DNA of 64,000 bases, taken from NCBI GenBank assembly GCA_030847615.1, contig JAUMIR010000003.1, positions 287,736,265 through 287,800,264 on the forward strand. The letters run 5' to 3'. Below the pieces are notes generated by a model that was not told the DNA's origin, did no database searches, and saw nothing but the letters and a program-made list of their open reading frames with translations. Positions 33,192 to 45,329 of the stretch are shown here, piece by piece (within the stretch, counting starts at the first letter, position 1; every line of letters begins with the position of its first letter). The translations under genes and the position numbers were made by a program. Origin of the DNA: Gambelia wislizenii (Eukaryota > Chordata > Lepidosauria > Squamata > Crotaphytidae).

Positions 33192-33850
33192 TATAGAATC
33201 ATAGAATCATAGAATTGCAGAGTTGGAAGAGACCACGAGGGCCATCCAGTCCAACCCCCTGCCACGCAGGAAATCACAATCAAAGCATCCCCGACAGATG
33301 GCCATCCAGCCTCTGTTTAAAGACCTCCAAGGAAGGAGACCCCACCACGCTCCGAGGGAGTGTGTTCCACTGCCGAACAGCTCTGACTGTCAAAAAGTTC
33401 CTCCTCATGTTGAGGTGGAATCTCTGTTCCTGGAGCTTGCACCCATTGCTCCGTGTTCCAGTCTCTGGAGCAGCAGAAAACAAGCCTGCTCCATCCTCAG
33501 CGTGACATCCCTTCAAATACTTAAACAGGGCTATCATATCGCCTCTAAACCGTTTTTTTTCCAGGCTAAACATACCCAGCTCCCTAAGTCTCTCCTCATA
33601 AGGCATTGTTTCCAGACCTTTCACCATTTTAGTTGCCCTTCTCTGGACACGCTCCAATTTGTCAATATCCTTTCTGAATTGTGGTGCCCAGAACTGGACA
33701 CAGTATTCTAAGTGAGGTCTGACCAAGGCAGAATAGAGTGGCACTATTACTTCCCTTGATCTAGACACTATATTTCTATTGATACAGCCCAAAATTGCAT
33801 TGGCCTTTTTAGCTGCCGCACAAAGACATGTATATGTATAATAGTTGTGC
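33192..33850 (-). mobile_element. CR1 LINE, 3' end with the ORF2 C-terminus
   Basis: The minus strand reads a continuous frame of about 190 residues with [20 protein letters not shown] and [20 protein letters not shown], the usual end of CR1 ORF2. The 3' end (plus-strand left) shows ATAGAATCATAGAATCATAG, the CR1 octamer tail. It is 5'-truncated near 33850. The frame is unusually intact for a fragment, suggesting a fairly recent insertion. Confidence 0.88.
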
Positions 33851-34499
33851 ATTGCTATATATATGCAGGTAAATTAACATAGCCTTTCCTAAAGAAAATA
33901 AAATTCCATTTGAAGTACAGACTCACATCCTTGATTGTCAAAACTTGAAAAGGAAAAGCATGTTCTTAGTTACCCAGCGAAGACTTTACAAATTAGCTCA
34001 TTACTACGTATGGTGTGTACATCTGTAGATTTTTATGCAGTGTCAGAATAGATTGAAGTATGCAACAGCTTGGGAATCTTAAAATGTTTCTATCTGATAC
34101 ACTTATGGGGGAAATTATTCATAAGCATGTATTCAATGTCTGTATCATATATTTAAAAAATGGAATCTGGAGGGTCAACAGCTGTCGTTAGAGCCTAACA
34201 CAACTTTGTATTTCTAACATTAGGCCATGAACAGCTGAGTTCACACAGGTAGGTTTGTGTTGGATTCTGTCAGAAGCTCAGGACAACAGGAAGGCTGATG
34301 TAACTGAGATGATAGAGCAGAGTAATCAGATGAAAATGTGGTTCTATTTGCATCTAAATCTGAAGACTGAGCATGGAAAGTAGAACAAAGTAGGACTAAT
34401 CTGTAGAACAAAGTAGAACAAAGTAGGACTAATCTATATAGCAACAACAATCTCAGTTCTCTAGCTGATAGTCACTTATAAACAAATTGGCACAATTTC

Positions 34500-34850
34500 C
34501 ACAGAATTATACAGGTTTCATACCATTTTGACTGCCATCCTAAGGAATCGTAGTTTAGGAAGACATTTAGAATTGTCTGCTGTAAATGTCCAGTCCACAC
34601 CCCTGAAATATAGCTCCCAAGGTTCTCTGAGAAGAACTGAGTATTAAATCAGGCTACCCAATATTGGAAGAAGTTGGAACACAAATGAAATAACAACACC
34701 ACCACTTTGGAAACTATGGTTCAGAAAAGTGCAATAAAGCTTTACCTCAGGGAATTCTACGTACCACGCTGAACTACAAATACCAGGATTTCTTAAGATG
34801 GAACCATGACAGTTAAAGTGGTAACAAATTGACATGAGTGTATGGTGATG
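34500..34850. repeat. Foldback MITE
   Basis: ATACCATTTTGACTGCCATC with GGAATCGTAGTTTAGG at the left is answered by CTACAAATACCAGGATTTC and CATGACAGTTAAAGTGGT at the right. Related pieces occur at 3600, 20460, 40330 and 57925. Family name not known to me. Confidence 0.55.
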
Positions 34851-34959
34851 GTGAGGATACACCTTGACTGTTGGTGGAGTGGGAGATAGGAAACTGGGTG
34901 GGAGGAGGATAGAATGGAATATCCTGAACAACATTTTGTTTCTGGCCTTGCTTGTTTTT

Positions 34960-35115
34960 TACCTTTTATTTATTTATTTATTTATTTATACCCTGCTCTT
35001 CAGCCACAAGGCTATCAGAGTGGCTTACAAATTGTTTTAAGCAATAGCTATTTACACATCTACACTGCATTAAACAGTTTCCAATGTGTGTTAGCTCATT
35101 GCCCCCCACAAGCTG
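34960..35115 (-). repeat. Interspersed repeat, minus copy of the 36945 element
   Basis: TTTATTTA repeats, then ATACCCTGCTCTTCAGCCAC and AAGGCTATCAGAGTGGCTTA, then TCTACACTGCATTAAACAG. The reverse complement matches 36945–37080 over its whole length. It looks like a LINE or SINE 3' end. Confidence 0.65.
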
Positions 35116-35255
35116 GGTAATCATTTTACTGACCTACAAAAGGATGGAAGGTTGAGTGAACCCTGGAGCCCACTGGAATTGAACTTGCAATGTGGTTATA
35201 AATACCTGATTTTATTACTGTGGGTTATTGTTTTTATGCACAGAATGTAGTGAGT

Positions 35256-35815
35256 ACAGGAAGCCCCCGCCTTTTTACGGCTCATTATCTGACCACTCGC
35301 TCTTTCAACCCTTGCAAATAAAGGACAGTTTCCATTCATTTGACAAGGAATTCATTCTTTCGACAGTTCTTGCCTATGGAGGTTGGCTTGGGATTGAACA
35401 CACACACACGTGCCCTGCTTGCAAAGTGATCCCCAAACAGCCACTGTTTATTGTTTATTCTTATTTTTAGTATTTATTAAGTATGTTTTAATTTTTTGGA
35501 TTATTTAATTGTATTTTAAGGGGGGCGGGATAGAGGGTCTTAAACGTATATTTTTAAATGTTGTAAGCCACCCCGATTGCGTTTTGTAGAGGGGTGGGAT
35601 TTAAATAAATTTTATTATTATTATTATTATTATTATTGAGCTGAGAGAAGGGAAAAGTCACCAAGCCAACTGACATACTTTGCAAGCAGCACACACACGG
35701 GCAGACACAGGCAGTCCCATGTAAGCCATCATAATTCCCTCATGTTCTCTACATGAGTTCTGCTTTGCAACCAATTCCAGCCCCTAACCTATTGGATAAG
35801 TGGGGCTTCCCAATT
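35256..35815. mobile_element. Foldback DNA-transposon-like repeat interrupted by an L2 end
   Basis: CAGGAAGCCCCCGCCTTTTT near 35256 is mirrored by AAGTGGGGCTTCCCAAT near 35798–35815. Inner CACGTGCCCTGCTTGCAAAG (about 35408) mirrors CTTTGCAAGCAGCACACACA (about 35680). An L2-type 3' end sits in the middle. The target duplication is unclear. Confidence 0.45.
35455..35640 (+). repeat. L2-type LINE 3' end
   Basis: AT-rich lead, then TTGTAAGCCACCCCGATTGC, GGGGTGGGATTTAAATAAAT and an ATT-repeat tail. This is the standard lizard L2 3' terminus wording. It lies inside the foldback repeat at 35256–35815. Confidence 0.6.
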
Positions 35816-36944
35816 TACTCTCTCTAACAGGTGCACTGAAGTTGAGCCTTTGCCTTTTGTGATCCATGTATCTATATATGGAGCTTACCCTGATAGCAGC
35901 ACACTGTGCTTGAAGTGTGCAAAGCTTTCTGTATGGCACCTTATCATTTTAATCTTGCAGAATACCAACACTGCAAGGGGGAGTGTTGAATATTTTCTTT
36001 ACTAGGAAAACATAAAAATGACAGTCACTTTTTTGTATATACCACTGCTGAATAGGGAGCCTTTTGAGCTGAAGGCTTGTCAGGTTAGCTTAGATAAGAG
36101 CAAACTCTAGGCTAGACAGGAGCAAATCTTTTGGAGTCCTATGGGCAAAAGAAACAATTGTGAAGGATGTCTAGCTTTCATCTTTGTCTTCCCCTGGGAG
36201 AGATAAAGTTTGGGCAAATGTCCAGGTGTCTGAATCAGGCTCTGTGGTTTCTTAAAAAAAAAAAAAAAAAACACCAGAGACTATAATTAACCCACAGCTG
36301 CTCTGCTGACATCTGTGGGAAGAAAATATTTAATACTTTTGCATTGTTACTTTTTTGTACAGTTTCCCATTGAAATGTCTGCTGCTAACACAGCATTTAC
36401 ACTAAGCCCTTGTAAACATGCTTGCCCTGGTAAGGAAAAAAAGATGAGCACTCAGCATTAATCCTTAGGGAAAGGTGAGCGATAGGGCAGAGACATCAAC
36501 TCCTACTGAGCTGAAACCGTGGGCGTGAACTGTGCAAAGGTTGCTAGCAACAGCCAGTTTACATTATCCCTACCGCTTCTCTACTTGCATAAAAATATTT
36601 TCATTAACTTGGAAGGCCAAGTAATTGTCCCACCTGATGAACATGTGATGGCTTCACTATCCCCCCCCCCCCTCTGGCCCTGAACAAATATTGGGCTATT
36701 CTACGGTTGGCTCATGAAGAGAAGAGTAAACTCATTCCAACAGGTCTGGCCCATGATATTTTGCCATCTGAGGCAGAACAGCAAATGGCACCCTCTCCTG
36801 CTCATGTATTAGGATACCCAAAGCCAGCCAGGTTATTTTTGACACAAAGCAGAAAAACATCCATAAACAGCTCTCCTAATCTGTGGCAATAAAAATGCAA
36901 TAATAACTACATTATTTATCACTTAGCTGCCTTTCAGTGATGTC

Positions 36945-37080
36945 CATATGGGCAAGTTAGCTAACACACATTGGAAGCTGCTTAAAGCAGTGTAGATGTG
37001 TAAATTGCTATTGCATAAACCAATTTGTAAGCCTCTCTGATAGCCTTGTGGCTGAAGAGTGGGGTATAAATAACTATAAT
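36945..37080 (+). repeat. Interspersed repeat, plus copy of the 34960 element
   Basis: GTTAGCTAACACACATTGGA, CAGTGTAGATGTGTAAATTG, CTCTGATAGCCTTGTGGCTG and GAGTGGGGTATAAATA. It mirrors 34960–35115 about 2 kb away. Confidence 0.65.
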
Positions 37081-37864
37081 AGAAAAAATAGTTGAGGTAG
37101 CCACCCCATTCTGCCTAATGGTAGGGGCAGCCCAGCATTCAGCAGAGTAACAGAATATTTCAGTGCTATTGAGGTGCTATTGAGATGTCTTTGGGCTTTG
37201 AAATGTTTTTGAAAGAAGGATCTGGTCCTGCAATAACATGAAGTTCTGCTTAATGGGCATGAGGGCTTGTTAAAATCAAAACGAACAATTCTGCCAGAGA
37301 CCAGGAAAGTACTGCAGACACAACAGCATCTCTATGAGGATTTGGTAGAAGTCAGAGGCTTTCTGCAGTTGTGCTGATCTCTGTATGAATATACCTCCAT
37401 GAATGATTAGATTAAGAGAGGTCATATTTTCAAAAGCTACACAGCCGCAGTGCTTGGAACCTTATAAGCAACAGCCAAATATCAGTCTCACAACCCTCAG
37501 GAAAGCAGCAAGAATTCAACTGTGCTTGACCTCTGTACTTGGCATAACAGCTTTGGCTTTAAAAACCCAAAGTGAAATAGCTTAAGTGAGTGGGGTTTTT
37601 TCCCCTCAGAAAGCTGTGCAGTCTTCTCTGTGTAGTGAAAACACTGCAAGTGTAGGTTTTTACAGCAAAGTTGCAAAATGTCTTCAAACTCATGCACAGT
37701 TTTTAAAAACTGCAGAATGTATGTTATGCCAGGAACAAACAAAAGTTCCTGCAAATTGAGCTAACTTTCAACATGCCATATTTCTTCCCACATAGGTTTC
37801 TTAAACGTTCAGGAATTCCAGATTTGTCCCCAGTTGGAAAATTGACAAATTCCCATTTAGTCCC

Positions 37865-37866
<2 letters not shown>

Positions 37867-37901
<35 letters not shown>
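37867..37901. repeat. (AC)n microsatellite
   Basis: About 17 uninterrupted AC units. Confidence 0.95.
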
Positions 37902-37904
<3 letters not shown>

Positions 37905-39619
37905 TGCTCCACAGTAATAGCAAGTCATAGCATACAACTTGTCTTAATGGTTTTACAGCCCCCATAAACTTTACATGCCTGTAGCCAAGACTGGCTGTGA
38001 GTGATTTACTCGTGTTTTTAAAGCTGCCGCTGCTGATTTTTTTTTAAAAAAAAAACTATTTATATGGTGTACACGAGTGATATTCTACCTTTCCAAGAGA
38101 AAAAAAATAGCAGAAATCCTCATTTTATTGTCTTAGCGATCACTTGCCTTGTAAACAAACCCCACCCCCTGAGCTCATCCAGCCAATCAGGTTTGTGCTT
38201 TTGTCTTGTATGGGGAAGTGATTCATGTTGAATCGCTTGTCTTGATGAGAAAAAATGCGCAGATCAAAGGAGCTTTTTTTAAAAGTCCTGGGAAGCTGTG
38301 ATGCTTTTCTCGTGTAGTTTTTCCTCTTTTTGGCCCCTTCACAATATGATGAGACAGTACAGGATCCCATTAAGACAGCTCCTATTCCAGGTGAATTCTG
38401 TGAGGGGTATTTTCACTGTATAGAAAACCCCTGGGAATTTCTATGCTCTTCTTCTACATGGAGAAAAGGATTAACTTCACAGATGAGAGAGAACAGGAAT
38501 TTCCCAAAGTATGCTTCTCATCATCCAAGTTTTAAGCAGCGCAAAAGAATGGACCCCAATTTCCCCAGTGTTTTGGTGAATTATCTTTTCCATTGGTGAG
38601 ACCTGGCTGGCTGTAGGGCAAAACACTCCACATAGCACTAAACAACTGAATCTTGCAACTAGTTCAGTGGCAGTTTGTGGCTTATGTCAGTGGGGTGGTG
38701 AATCTGCTCTTGGTTGTAGTCCACACTTTAAAGCAGAGATCCATACATACTCTGGTTTCTCTTCAGATTGTATAAATCTTTCGCCTTTTACTAAAGCAGA
38801 GATCGAAGGTGCTGAATCTATTGCGCGGGGGTGGGAGATAAGGTTCATCTTGGAAAGTGCCTTTAAAATTCAAACTAAACTTCAGAAGATTCCCATTTAT
38901 AAGGAAGCCACCATTTGCTTCTGCACCCATTTAATACATCATGGTGCCCCAGAACAGTGCTTTGCCAAGGGCATTGTGGCTCGACCCAGGTGGCCAGGGT
39001 TGCTCAGAGAAGCAGCATTTTAAAAAAAAATGGTTCCTGGTCAAACATAATTGGTGGGCTTTCTTGAGGCATCAGCAGTTGACCCAAAATACTACAGTAG
39101 TTGAATTGATTTAGCAAAGAGAAGTCCCAAATAATTCCCAAATAAAAGCCCCAAATAAAAGTATATTTATATCCCTGTTGCCTGGAATAAAGAGAAATTC
39201 CAATGTGATAGTGAGTGTCCTTGAGTACTCAGCATCTATCAAGCGAATTAAACATTCCTTGGGCTAAAAATCATGCTTTGCTCTGTTGTTTCTTTTCATG
39301 CTTCCATTAAATATAAAAATATAAAAAGAAAATATAACTTATATTTTCTTGAACTCTAAACAAGGATGAATTAATAGAGCAGTTATTCACTGTTTCCATC
39401 TTCTTATATAGTAGAGGATGTATGGCAGAACTAGATACTTTTTCAATGGAATGCACTGGGGAAAGCTGACATTTCCTATGATCTGCTCTATAAAAACCAC
39501 TTTAAACATTATTGCAGTATAAACCATTACCTCACTGGTAAAATTATATGTCGTTTTCACTTAGCTAGAAATATCAATACTAAAAAAGTATCAGTAAGGT
39601 ATTTTGGTTTTTTTAAAAA

Positions 39620-39945
39620 AAACAAAAACAAAAAATGATAGAGAGTCCACTGTATTCAAAAATAGTATATTCCACTGTTTGTTGAGGACATACTATCAGT
39701 AAGTTCCTCCTAATTTTTAAATGAAATCCCCTTGTTGTTTGAACTTACTGGTTTGGGTCTTACCCACTAGAGCATCAGAGAGCAAATTCTGATCCATCAT
39801 CTGTTTGATCCCTTCAAATATTCAAAGACAGTGATCATGTCACCTCTTACTTGTCTGGTTCTCCTAGCTAAACTTACCCAGTTTCTTCAGCCCTATTTCA
39901 TTAGATTTCAGATGGTCCACAGACAATTCTCAGACTCTGTACTAA
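39620..39945 (-). mobile_element. Old CR1 LINE fragment
   Basis: Plus-strand wording such as AAGTTCCTCCTAATTTTTAA, CTTCAAATATTCAAAGACAG and CATGTCACCTCTTACTTG is a diverged version of the CR1 copy at 33380–33560. No intact frame. Confidence 0.6.
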
Positions 39946-40329
39946 GAAACATTTGCCTTTTTTCCCCTTTCCTCTTTTTTTTCTTTCAATCCAAAGCTAG
40001 CATCTGGTAATACCTTTATTAGGACCAGCCAAAATATCACAAAGTTGTAAGCAAGTTTTCAAGTGTCATTGATCTTTTCAATAGGCTGGATGAAAAGCAA
40101 ATGAAAGGTTTACACCTGGGAGAAATGCTTCTGGATGGTATATCCCATCTACTGTTCCAGGTCTGAAGTTTTATAATTTGATTATCCTCAGCTGATGCAA
40201 GAAAAATACAGAATAGCATTACCAAGTGGTTTTAACCTAACAATACTAGAAAGAGAAAATGAGCAATGGATCTCATGGCTTCTTTAAGACCAACTGATTT
40301 ATTTTAGCATGAGATTTCATGAGTTTTAG

Positions 40330-40450
40330 GGCCCTTTCACACTACACAATTATAGTGCTATGATTCCACTTTAACTGCCATGATTCCATCTTATGGGACC
40401 TTGGGATTTGTAGTTGAGAAGAGGTGTTCAGAATTCTCAGCCTGAAAGCT
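40330..40450. repeat. MITE fragment (same foldback family as 34.5 kb)
   Basis: Contains TTCCACTTTAACTGCCATG, then GGACCTTGGGATTTGTAGTT and GAATTCTCAGCCTGAAAGCT, words shared with the 34500–34850 foldback. Confidence 0.5.
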
Positions 40451-40526
40451 CTAGTGCCTCACTAAAAGAAATAAGCATAAATAAATTTGCAAACTAAAAG
40501 TGGAATAAATCCTTAACATATATGAA

Positions 40527-41081
40527 GTCAAAGGCTTTCATGGCCGGCATCTATAGATTTTCCTTGGGTTTTTTCCAGGCTTTGAGGCCGTGTTCTGGAA
40601 TAGTTTCTTTCTGATGTTTTGTCTGCATCTGTGGCTGGCATTTTCAGTGAATGGTTGCATAGGAGTGTATGTTGAGTTTATATACTGTGAACCCCTGTTG
40701 GGGAGTATATGTAAATTTGTGTAATTGAATGGTTAGTTTCTGGGTATAGAAATGCAAGGTTTGTTAGTGTCTGTTTGGCTAATGGTTGCTTGATGGGCCA
40801 TTATCTGCTGAAACTTCCCCTGTCCCCGGATAGAATTCCTTTGTAAGTGCTGAGTTTTGATTCTATTGTTCTTCAAAACTGGGAGCCAGATTTCGTTTAC
40901 TTTTAACGTTTCTTCTTTCTTATTAAAGTTGTCCAGGTGTTTGTGGATTTCAATAGCTTCTCTGGACATTCTGACATGATAGTTGTTGGCCTGGTCCAGA
41001 ATTTCTGTATTTTTAAATAGCACTTTGTGTCCAGGTTGGTTTATAACATAACCTTACATAACCTTAGTGTAACATAACCTT
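40527..41081 (-). mobile_element. Penelope-like retroelement fragment
   Basis: The minus-strand frame 41023–40733 reads MSREAIEIHKHLDNFNKKEE and ends near ISIPRN. This resembles the end of the GIY-YIG endonuclease domain of Penelope-like elements (…REAIEI.KH..NFN). Downstream, the GTCAAAGGCTTTCATGGCCG and TCTGTGGCTGGCATTTTCAG words are typical of the terminal repeat of such elements. The upstream RT is missing. Confidence 0.65.
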
Positions 41082-41092
41082 ACATAACCTTA

Positions 41093-41337
41093 GTGGAGAC
41101 ACACTATCCACAATGCTGCAGCCTTATTTGAGAACTCACACCGAACAAGTCTTGAAGAGAAACGACAAGGCAGAAAGAATCACAACCTGGAAACATCACC
41201 TAAGGAAACCTTCTGCTGTGCTTTCTGCAACTGGACTTGTCTATCTCGGATTGGCCTTTTTAGTCATCAGCGCACTTGCAGAAAACATGGGATGAGTCCT
41301 TTCTGAATCTTCGTTTGCGAAGAAAAGCCAGAGAGAG
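41093..41337 (+). mobile_element. Very short 3' copy of the 3.6-kb LINE with an 11-bp target duplication
   Basis: Encodes only the zinc-finger-like end (CTGGACTTGTCTATCTCGGA region) of the LINE. It is flanked by ACATAACCTTA at 41082–41092 and 41338–41348. The 245-bp insert ends at the same 3' terminus (GCCAGAGAGAG) as the copy at 10603. It sits at the truncated edge of the Penelope-like fragment. Confidence 0.85.
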
Positions 41338-41933
41338 ACATAACCTTAACATATAGTTTTCATTTAGCTAATGGAAAATCAACAAGAACTTCACTGGCTT
41401 TGTAACTATAGACACACATACTCCAAATGCTCATTTAATCACTGCTCTGTTAGGTGCTGGCTGTGTAATATTGCATTCCTGGTTTTCTTTCATAATCCTG
41501 GATCATTGCTAGACATCAAAGTGGAAATATTTTGCAAAGAACTAAACCATAGAATTCAGAGCTGTATTTCATGAATGCTGTGTGCTCAAACATATTTCTT
41601 CATTTTAACTAGTGCTGAACTAAAACTTGCAGCATCTTTTTTGCTTTAAAAAGGGGGGAATTAGAAAATGAACTTATGGGGACTTATATTTTGGGGTGTG
41701 TGAAGAGAAATGACAAGAGTGTGCAGGACAACTGAATCTCTGATAGAAGGGAGCTTCAGAGCAGGGTTGCCACCACCAAGAAGACTATGCCATGTATGAT
41801 AGCTCCAAGGGTTATATTTCCTGAGCCTCCTTGGCTGAACTTAAATACTAACTTGACTAGCTGGACTTGGCATACCATACACTGTTTGTTTAAAAAAAAC
41901 TCCCCCCCAAATGCCCCGTAGACCTCACATTCG

Positions 41934-42102
41934 GTTGCCTGGGTCCCATCACAGTGGCAGCAGCAGTTTCCTGCCACTGCCAGTTGACTGCCTGGGTCCC
42001 GTCTTGGTGGGAGTATTGTGGTTGACTGCCTGGGTTCTGTCACAGCAGCAGCAGTGGCTTCCCACCATTGCCAGTTGACTGCCTGGGTCCTATCACAGCA
42101 GG
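41934..42102. repeat. Imperfect tandem repeat, four units
   Basis: Units begin GTTG(AC)TGCCTGGGTCC at about 41934, 41983, 42021 and 42074 and contain TCACAGCAGCAGCAGTGGCT-like and CCACTGCCA blocks. Unit length varies from about 38 to 53 bp. Confidence 0.7.
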
Positions 42103-42664
42103 AATAGAAATGATATTACTGTGCAGACTTAAATCATAAGTGGGAATTGTGTATAGTCAACACTGCAGCACGTTGTTTGGTCACTCCCAGTATGCAGATT
42201 GGCCATGAGTGGCAGGAGTGGTTTGTGAGGTGGAAAGGGAATTTGCATGTGTGGTGATTTGCATGTGGGTAGTGATTGGCTGTGACAGGAGTGGCCAATC
42301 AGCACACTGAAAGAGGCAACATACCTAAACCCATTGTACATACCCAAGAGGGAACATACCTACATACCTAAGGCCATTGTGCATACCCACAATGTAGGTA
42401 GCTTATCAGATGATGTGCGGTAGGAAATGGAATGTACTGGGGTGTGTAGGGGTGAAAACCACATGCACACACTGCCCTTCACAGTTGTCCACCACAGCCA
42501 TAGAGAGAGCATTGGCAGCACTGTGATCTGTTTAGCTAGCTTGATGCAGAAACTAGGAACAATACCCATACTTACAGCTTTACACTCTAGTACTGAATTG
42601 AATATATTTTTATTTGTGTGTCCCTAAAAACACATCTGTAATATATGATTTGATTTGTCAGAAT

Positions 42665-43230
42665 CAGAGATGTAAAATTTCCAGAAATTTTGAAACCATG
42701 GCGAAAAAAAATTTCAGGAAAAATTGAGTTTTTGGAAAAATTGAAAAAATGCAACATTAGCACTTTTTACAGCTTGAAAGTCACTCTGTTACCTTAGGAA
42801 CATAAAATATGATTATGTACAATTTGATTTGGCATAAAATTATCACAATTGGTATATTAAAAATACGGTATATTCAAACAATTGTTACAAATGGAATTTT
42901 CTTTTATTTATTTTTAAATTTTTATTTATAACAAATGGAGCAACAATCTCCTGAAGTGTACAGAACCTCTTTGGTTTTGCTAGTTTATGTGGAACAGGCA
43001 AAAAAAAAAAAAAAAAAAAAAAGACACCACCAATGTTAGTAACAAAGAAAAAATTACATAATTGATTTTCTTCCTTTTTTCCAATTTTTCAGAGAAAAAA
43101 CAAAAATGGCTTCAGGAGAAATACAGGGGGGAATGGGTTTTTGTTTGTTTGTTTGTTTTTGTGGGGGGGTTGTTTGTTTGTTTGTTTTTTGGAATTTTTC
43201 CATTTTTCCATCCAGGCCTTCACATCTCTA
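42665..43230. mobile_element. hAT-type MITE
   Basis: Starts CAGAGATGTAAAATTTCC and ends GGCCTTCACATCTCTA, with the ends inverted over about 10 bases. Flanked by 8-bp near-duplicates GTCAGAAT (42657–42664) and ATCAGAAT (43231–43238); an 8-bp duplication is the hAT hallmark. The interior is A/T-rich with a poly-A run (43001–43022) and TTTG repeats (43140–43190). No transposase. Confidence 0.68.
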
Positions 43231-44405
43231 ATCAGAATAAACTCAGTGCCAGTTGCCAACATATACAATATGAGCACAGTACCTCAGATTTCAGTGAAGT
43301 GTTGAGTGTAGCCTGCCCAGAGTACCTTTAAAACACCAAACATGTGCCTCCCTTTCCCTGAGTTTGATATATTCTCTGTGATAATATCAGATGTGGAGAC
43401 AGCAAAGCCAGTGCCGTCTTCATGTTCCCTAAAGACAGCCTTTGTTTCAGGTTGGTTTTTCATATGCGCTTGGCACTGACAGAGGAAAAGATGATACAAA
43501 GCCCTCTGTGTTAATATTGCTGCCAATCTCTTGGTACATATGGACCCACAACAATTTGAAAGTATTTATGTTCTGACATGTGTGTTTAGGGTTTTTTCTA
43601 ACCAGTGCAGCTGATACAGTACGAAATGAACTATGAATAATATGAGGGAGAGAGTTAACAGGGCTTCTACTTCCTCCTTGTTTGCTCCTTCCTCAAAAAT
43701 CTGTAAAGATGCATTATGGTTCTGGGCATACATCAGGATCTCAGCAGCCATGCTTCACACATTTGAAGACAGCACAGTCGTCAAGATTCAATACCTCAGT
43801 GTAGAGTAAATATCTGCCATCTGAGTTACAGTGTGCTAGCACTATGTTAGCACTATGCAATCCCTATACTGAATACTACCAGCAATATATAAGAAAGAGT
43901 GAATGAACACAGTTCTGGGCAAAACACCTGAGCCTCAGGGATAACCCCAAAGCTGGGTTACTCTCTACCATGCCCACATCTGGAAGGCCAACTTGAAAGT
44001 CCCTCCCCCAAGTCACAGGACTTGAAATGAGGGGTTTATCCCCCAGGCCAGCCCAAAGGGGCATCCCTTTCCCTACTTCCCCAACAGTCTCAGGACCTAA
44101 AGAGACAGTTCCAGGGACCTCAATTCACCAAAAGGAGGTGCTGTAGGTGCTCACCAAACAACCAAATTTCCCCCTTTCTGTCTGCCAAGTGACCACCTAT
44201 TTAAGAGCCCACCCAAGCCAATTGCCCAATTCTTCAAATGACAGTGTGGGGTAGATGAGAAATCCCCTGTAAAAAAAAAGGGGGGGGGAGACAAATTCCT
44301 ACCTGTCCCTGAAACAACCATGAAAACACCACACTATGTCAGTGGAGGGAGGGTGGGTTGAAAGCAATCAAGAGGAAGAGGCAGGGGGTGGAAAGGCCTT
44401 AAGTA

Positions 44406-45085
44406 CAGTATGTTCCTGCATATAAGACTGCTTTTTAACACTTGAAAATCTCCTCCAAAGTGTGGGGGTCTTCTTATACCCCCAGCAGATCTTTTCCCCT
44501 ACTGTGAGAATGACTGCCTTGTCTTTGAAGGGTTGAATGGCCTGGGCAGTTTTCCCAGCAGATCCTTCCCCCTGCTGTGAGAATGACTGCTTTGCTAAAT
44601 TGCCCTCCATTTAGCTCAGGAGAGTCAAAATGATGTTTCTTTTCAGGACAAGTTAGCCTAAAATTAGAATTTCTGGATTCAAACTTATCATTTTGCATCA
44701 AGTTTTGTCTATGGTGAAATTCTCTTGTCTGCCAATGTGGGTCTAAAATCATTAATGTGCTCATTCATTAATGTGCTCATTCAAAAATTTGGGATTTGAT
44801 AGCTTCATATTAATCAACTTATTAATGCAACCTTACTTCCCAAAGATTGAACACCACAGAGATTTTTCAAAGTATCCCATGCTTTTTTAGCTGTTCTCAG
44901 TCCTTTAATTTCACAGACTGTTCGATCATCTACAGCCACTGAGCTGGCTGGCTGGTGGGGGGCAGGCTTTCCAGCCAGGTGGCTGGCTGGAGCGGGGTGG
45001 GGGCTGGGGACAAACTCCATATTTTAACTTACAAATTGGGGTGTCATCTTATACACCCAGTCGTCTTACACGCCGGAATATACAG
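44406..45085. mobile_element. TA-flanked MITE carrying a copia-gag-like fragment
   Basis: Ends CAGTATGTTCCTGCATATAAG and (reversed) CTGTATATTCCGGCGTGTAAG are inverted, with TA at 44404–44405 and 45086–45087. The minus strand at about 44830–44945 encodes DDRTVCEIKGLRTAKKAWDT followed by LKNL, which resembles the gag (UBN2-like) protein of copia-type elements. The rest is non-coding. The gag-like match is from recall and is short. Confidence 0.6.
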
Positions 45086-45329
45086 TAACCTCTGATTCTT
45101 CCCCTTACTCACAGTTTACTCTGGCCTCACTTCTCAGCCAGTCAGTAAAGGTGCACTGGCTGGTGGGGGTGTGTGTCAAAAAAGAAGTAACAGAATCACT
45201 TGTTTTAGACTTTGCCTCAAACAGAGGCAATCCTGACAGTTCAATAGCTGGTATAAATCTTTGGATTCAGGGAGAGTTTGTTGTATTCACATTAGGTGAT
45301 GATAGATTTTCAGGGGAAACAGGCCTTGT

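Noticed and set aside
33280..33852. 190-residue intact frame as a host gene
   Set aside because: Sequence is the CR1 ORF2 C-terminus, followed by the CR1 3' tail.
43138..43190. Repeated TTTG units as a CRISPR-like or regulatory array
   Set aside because: Simple-sequence repeats within a hAT-type MITE; no spacer structure.
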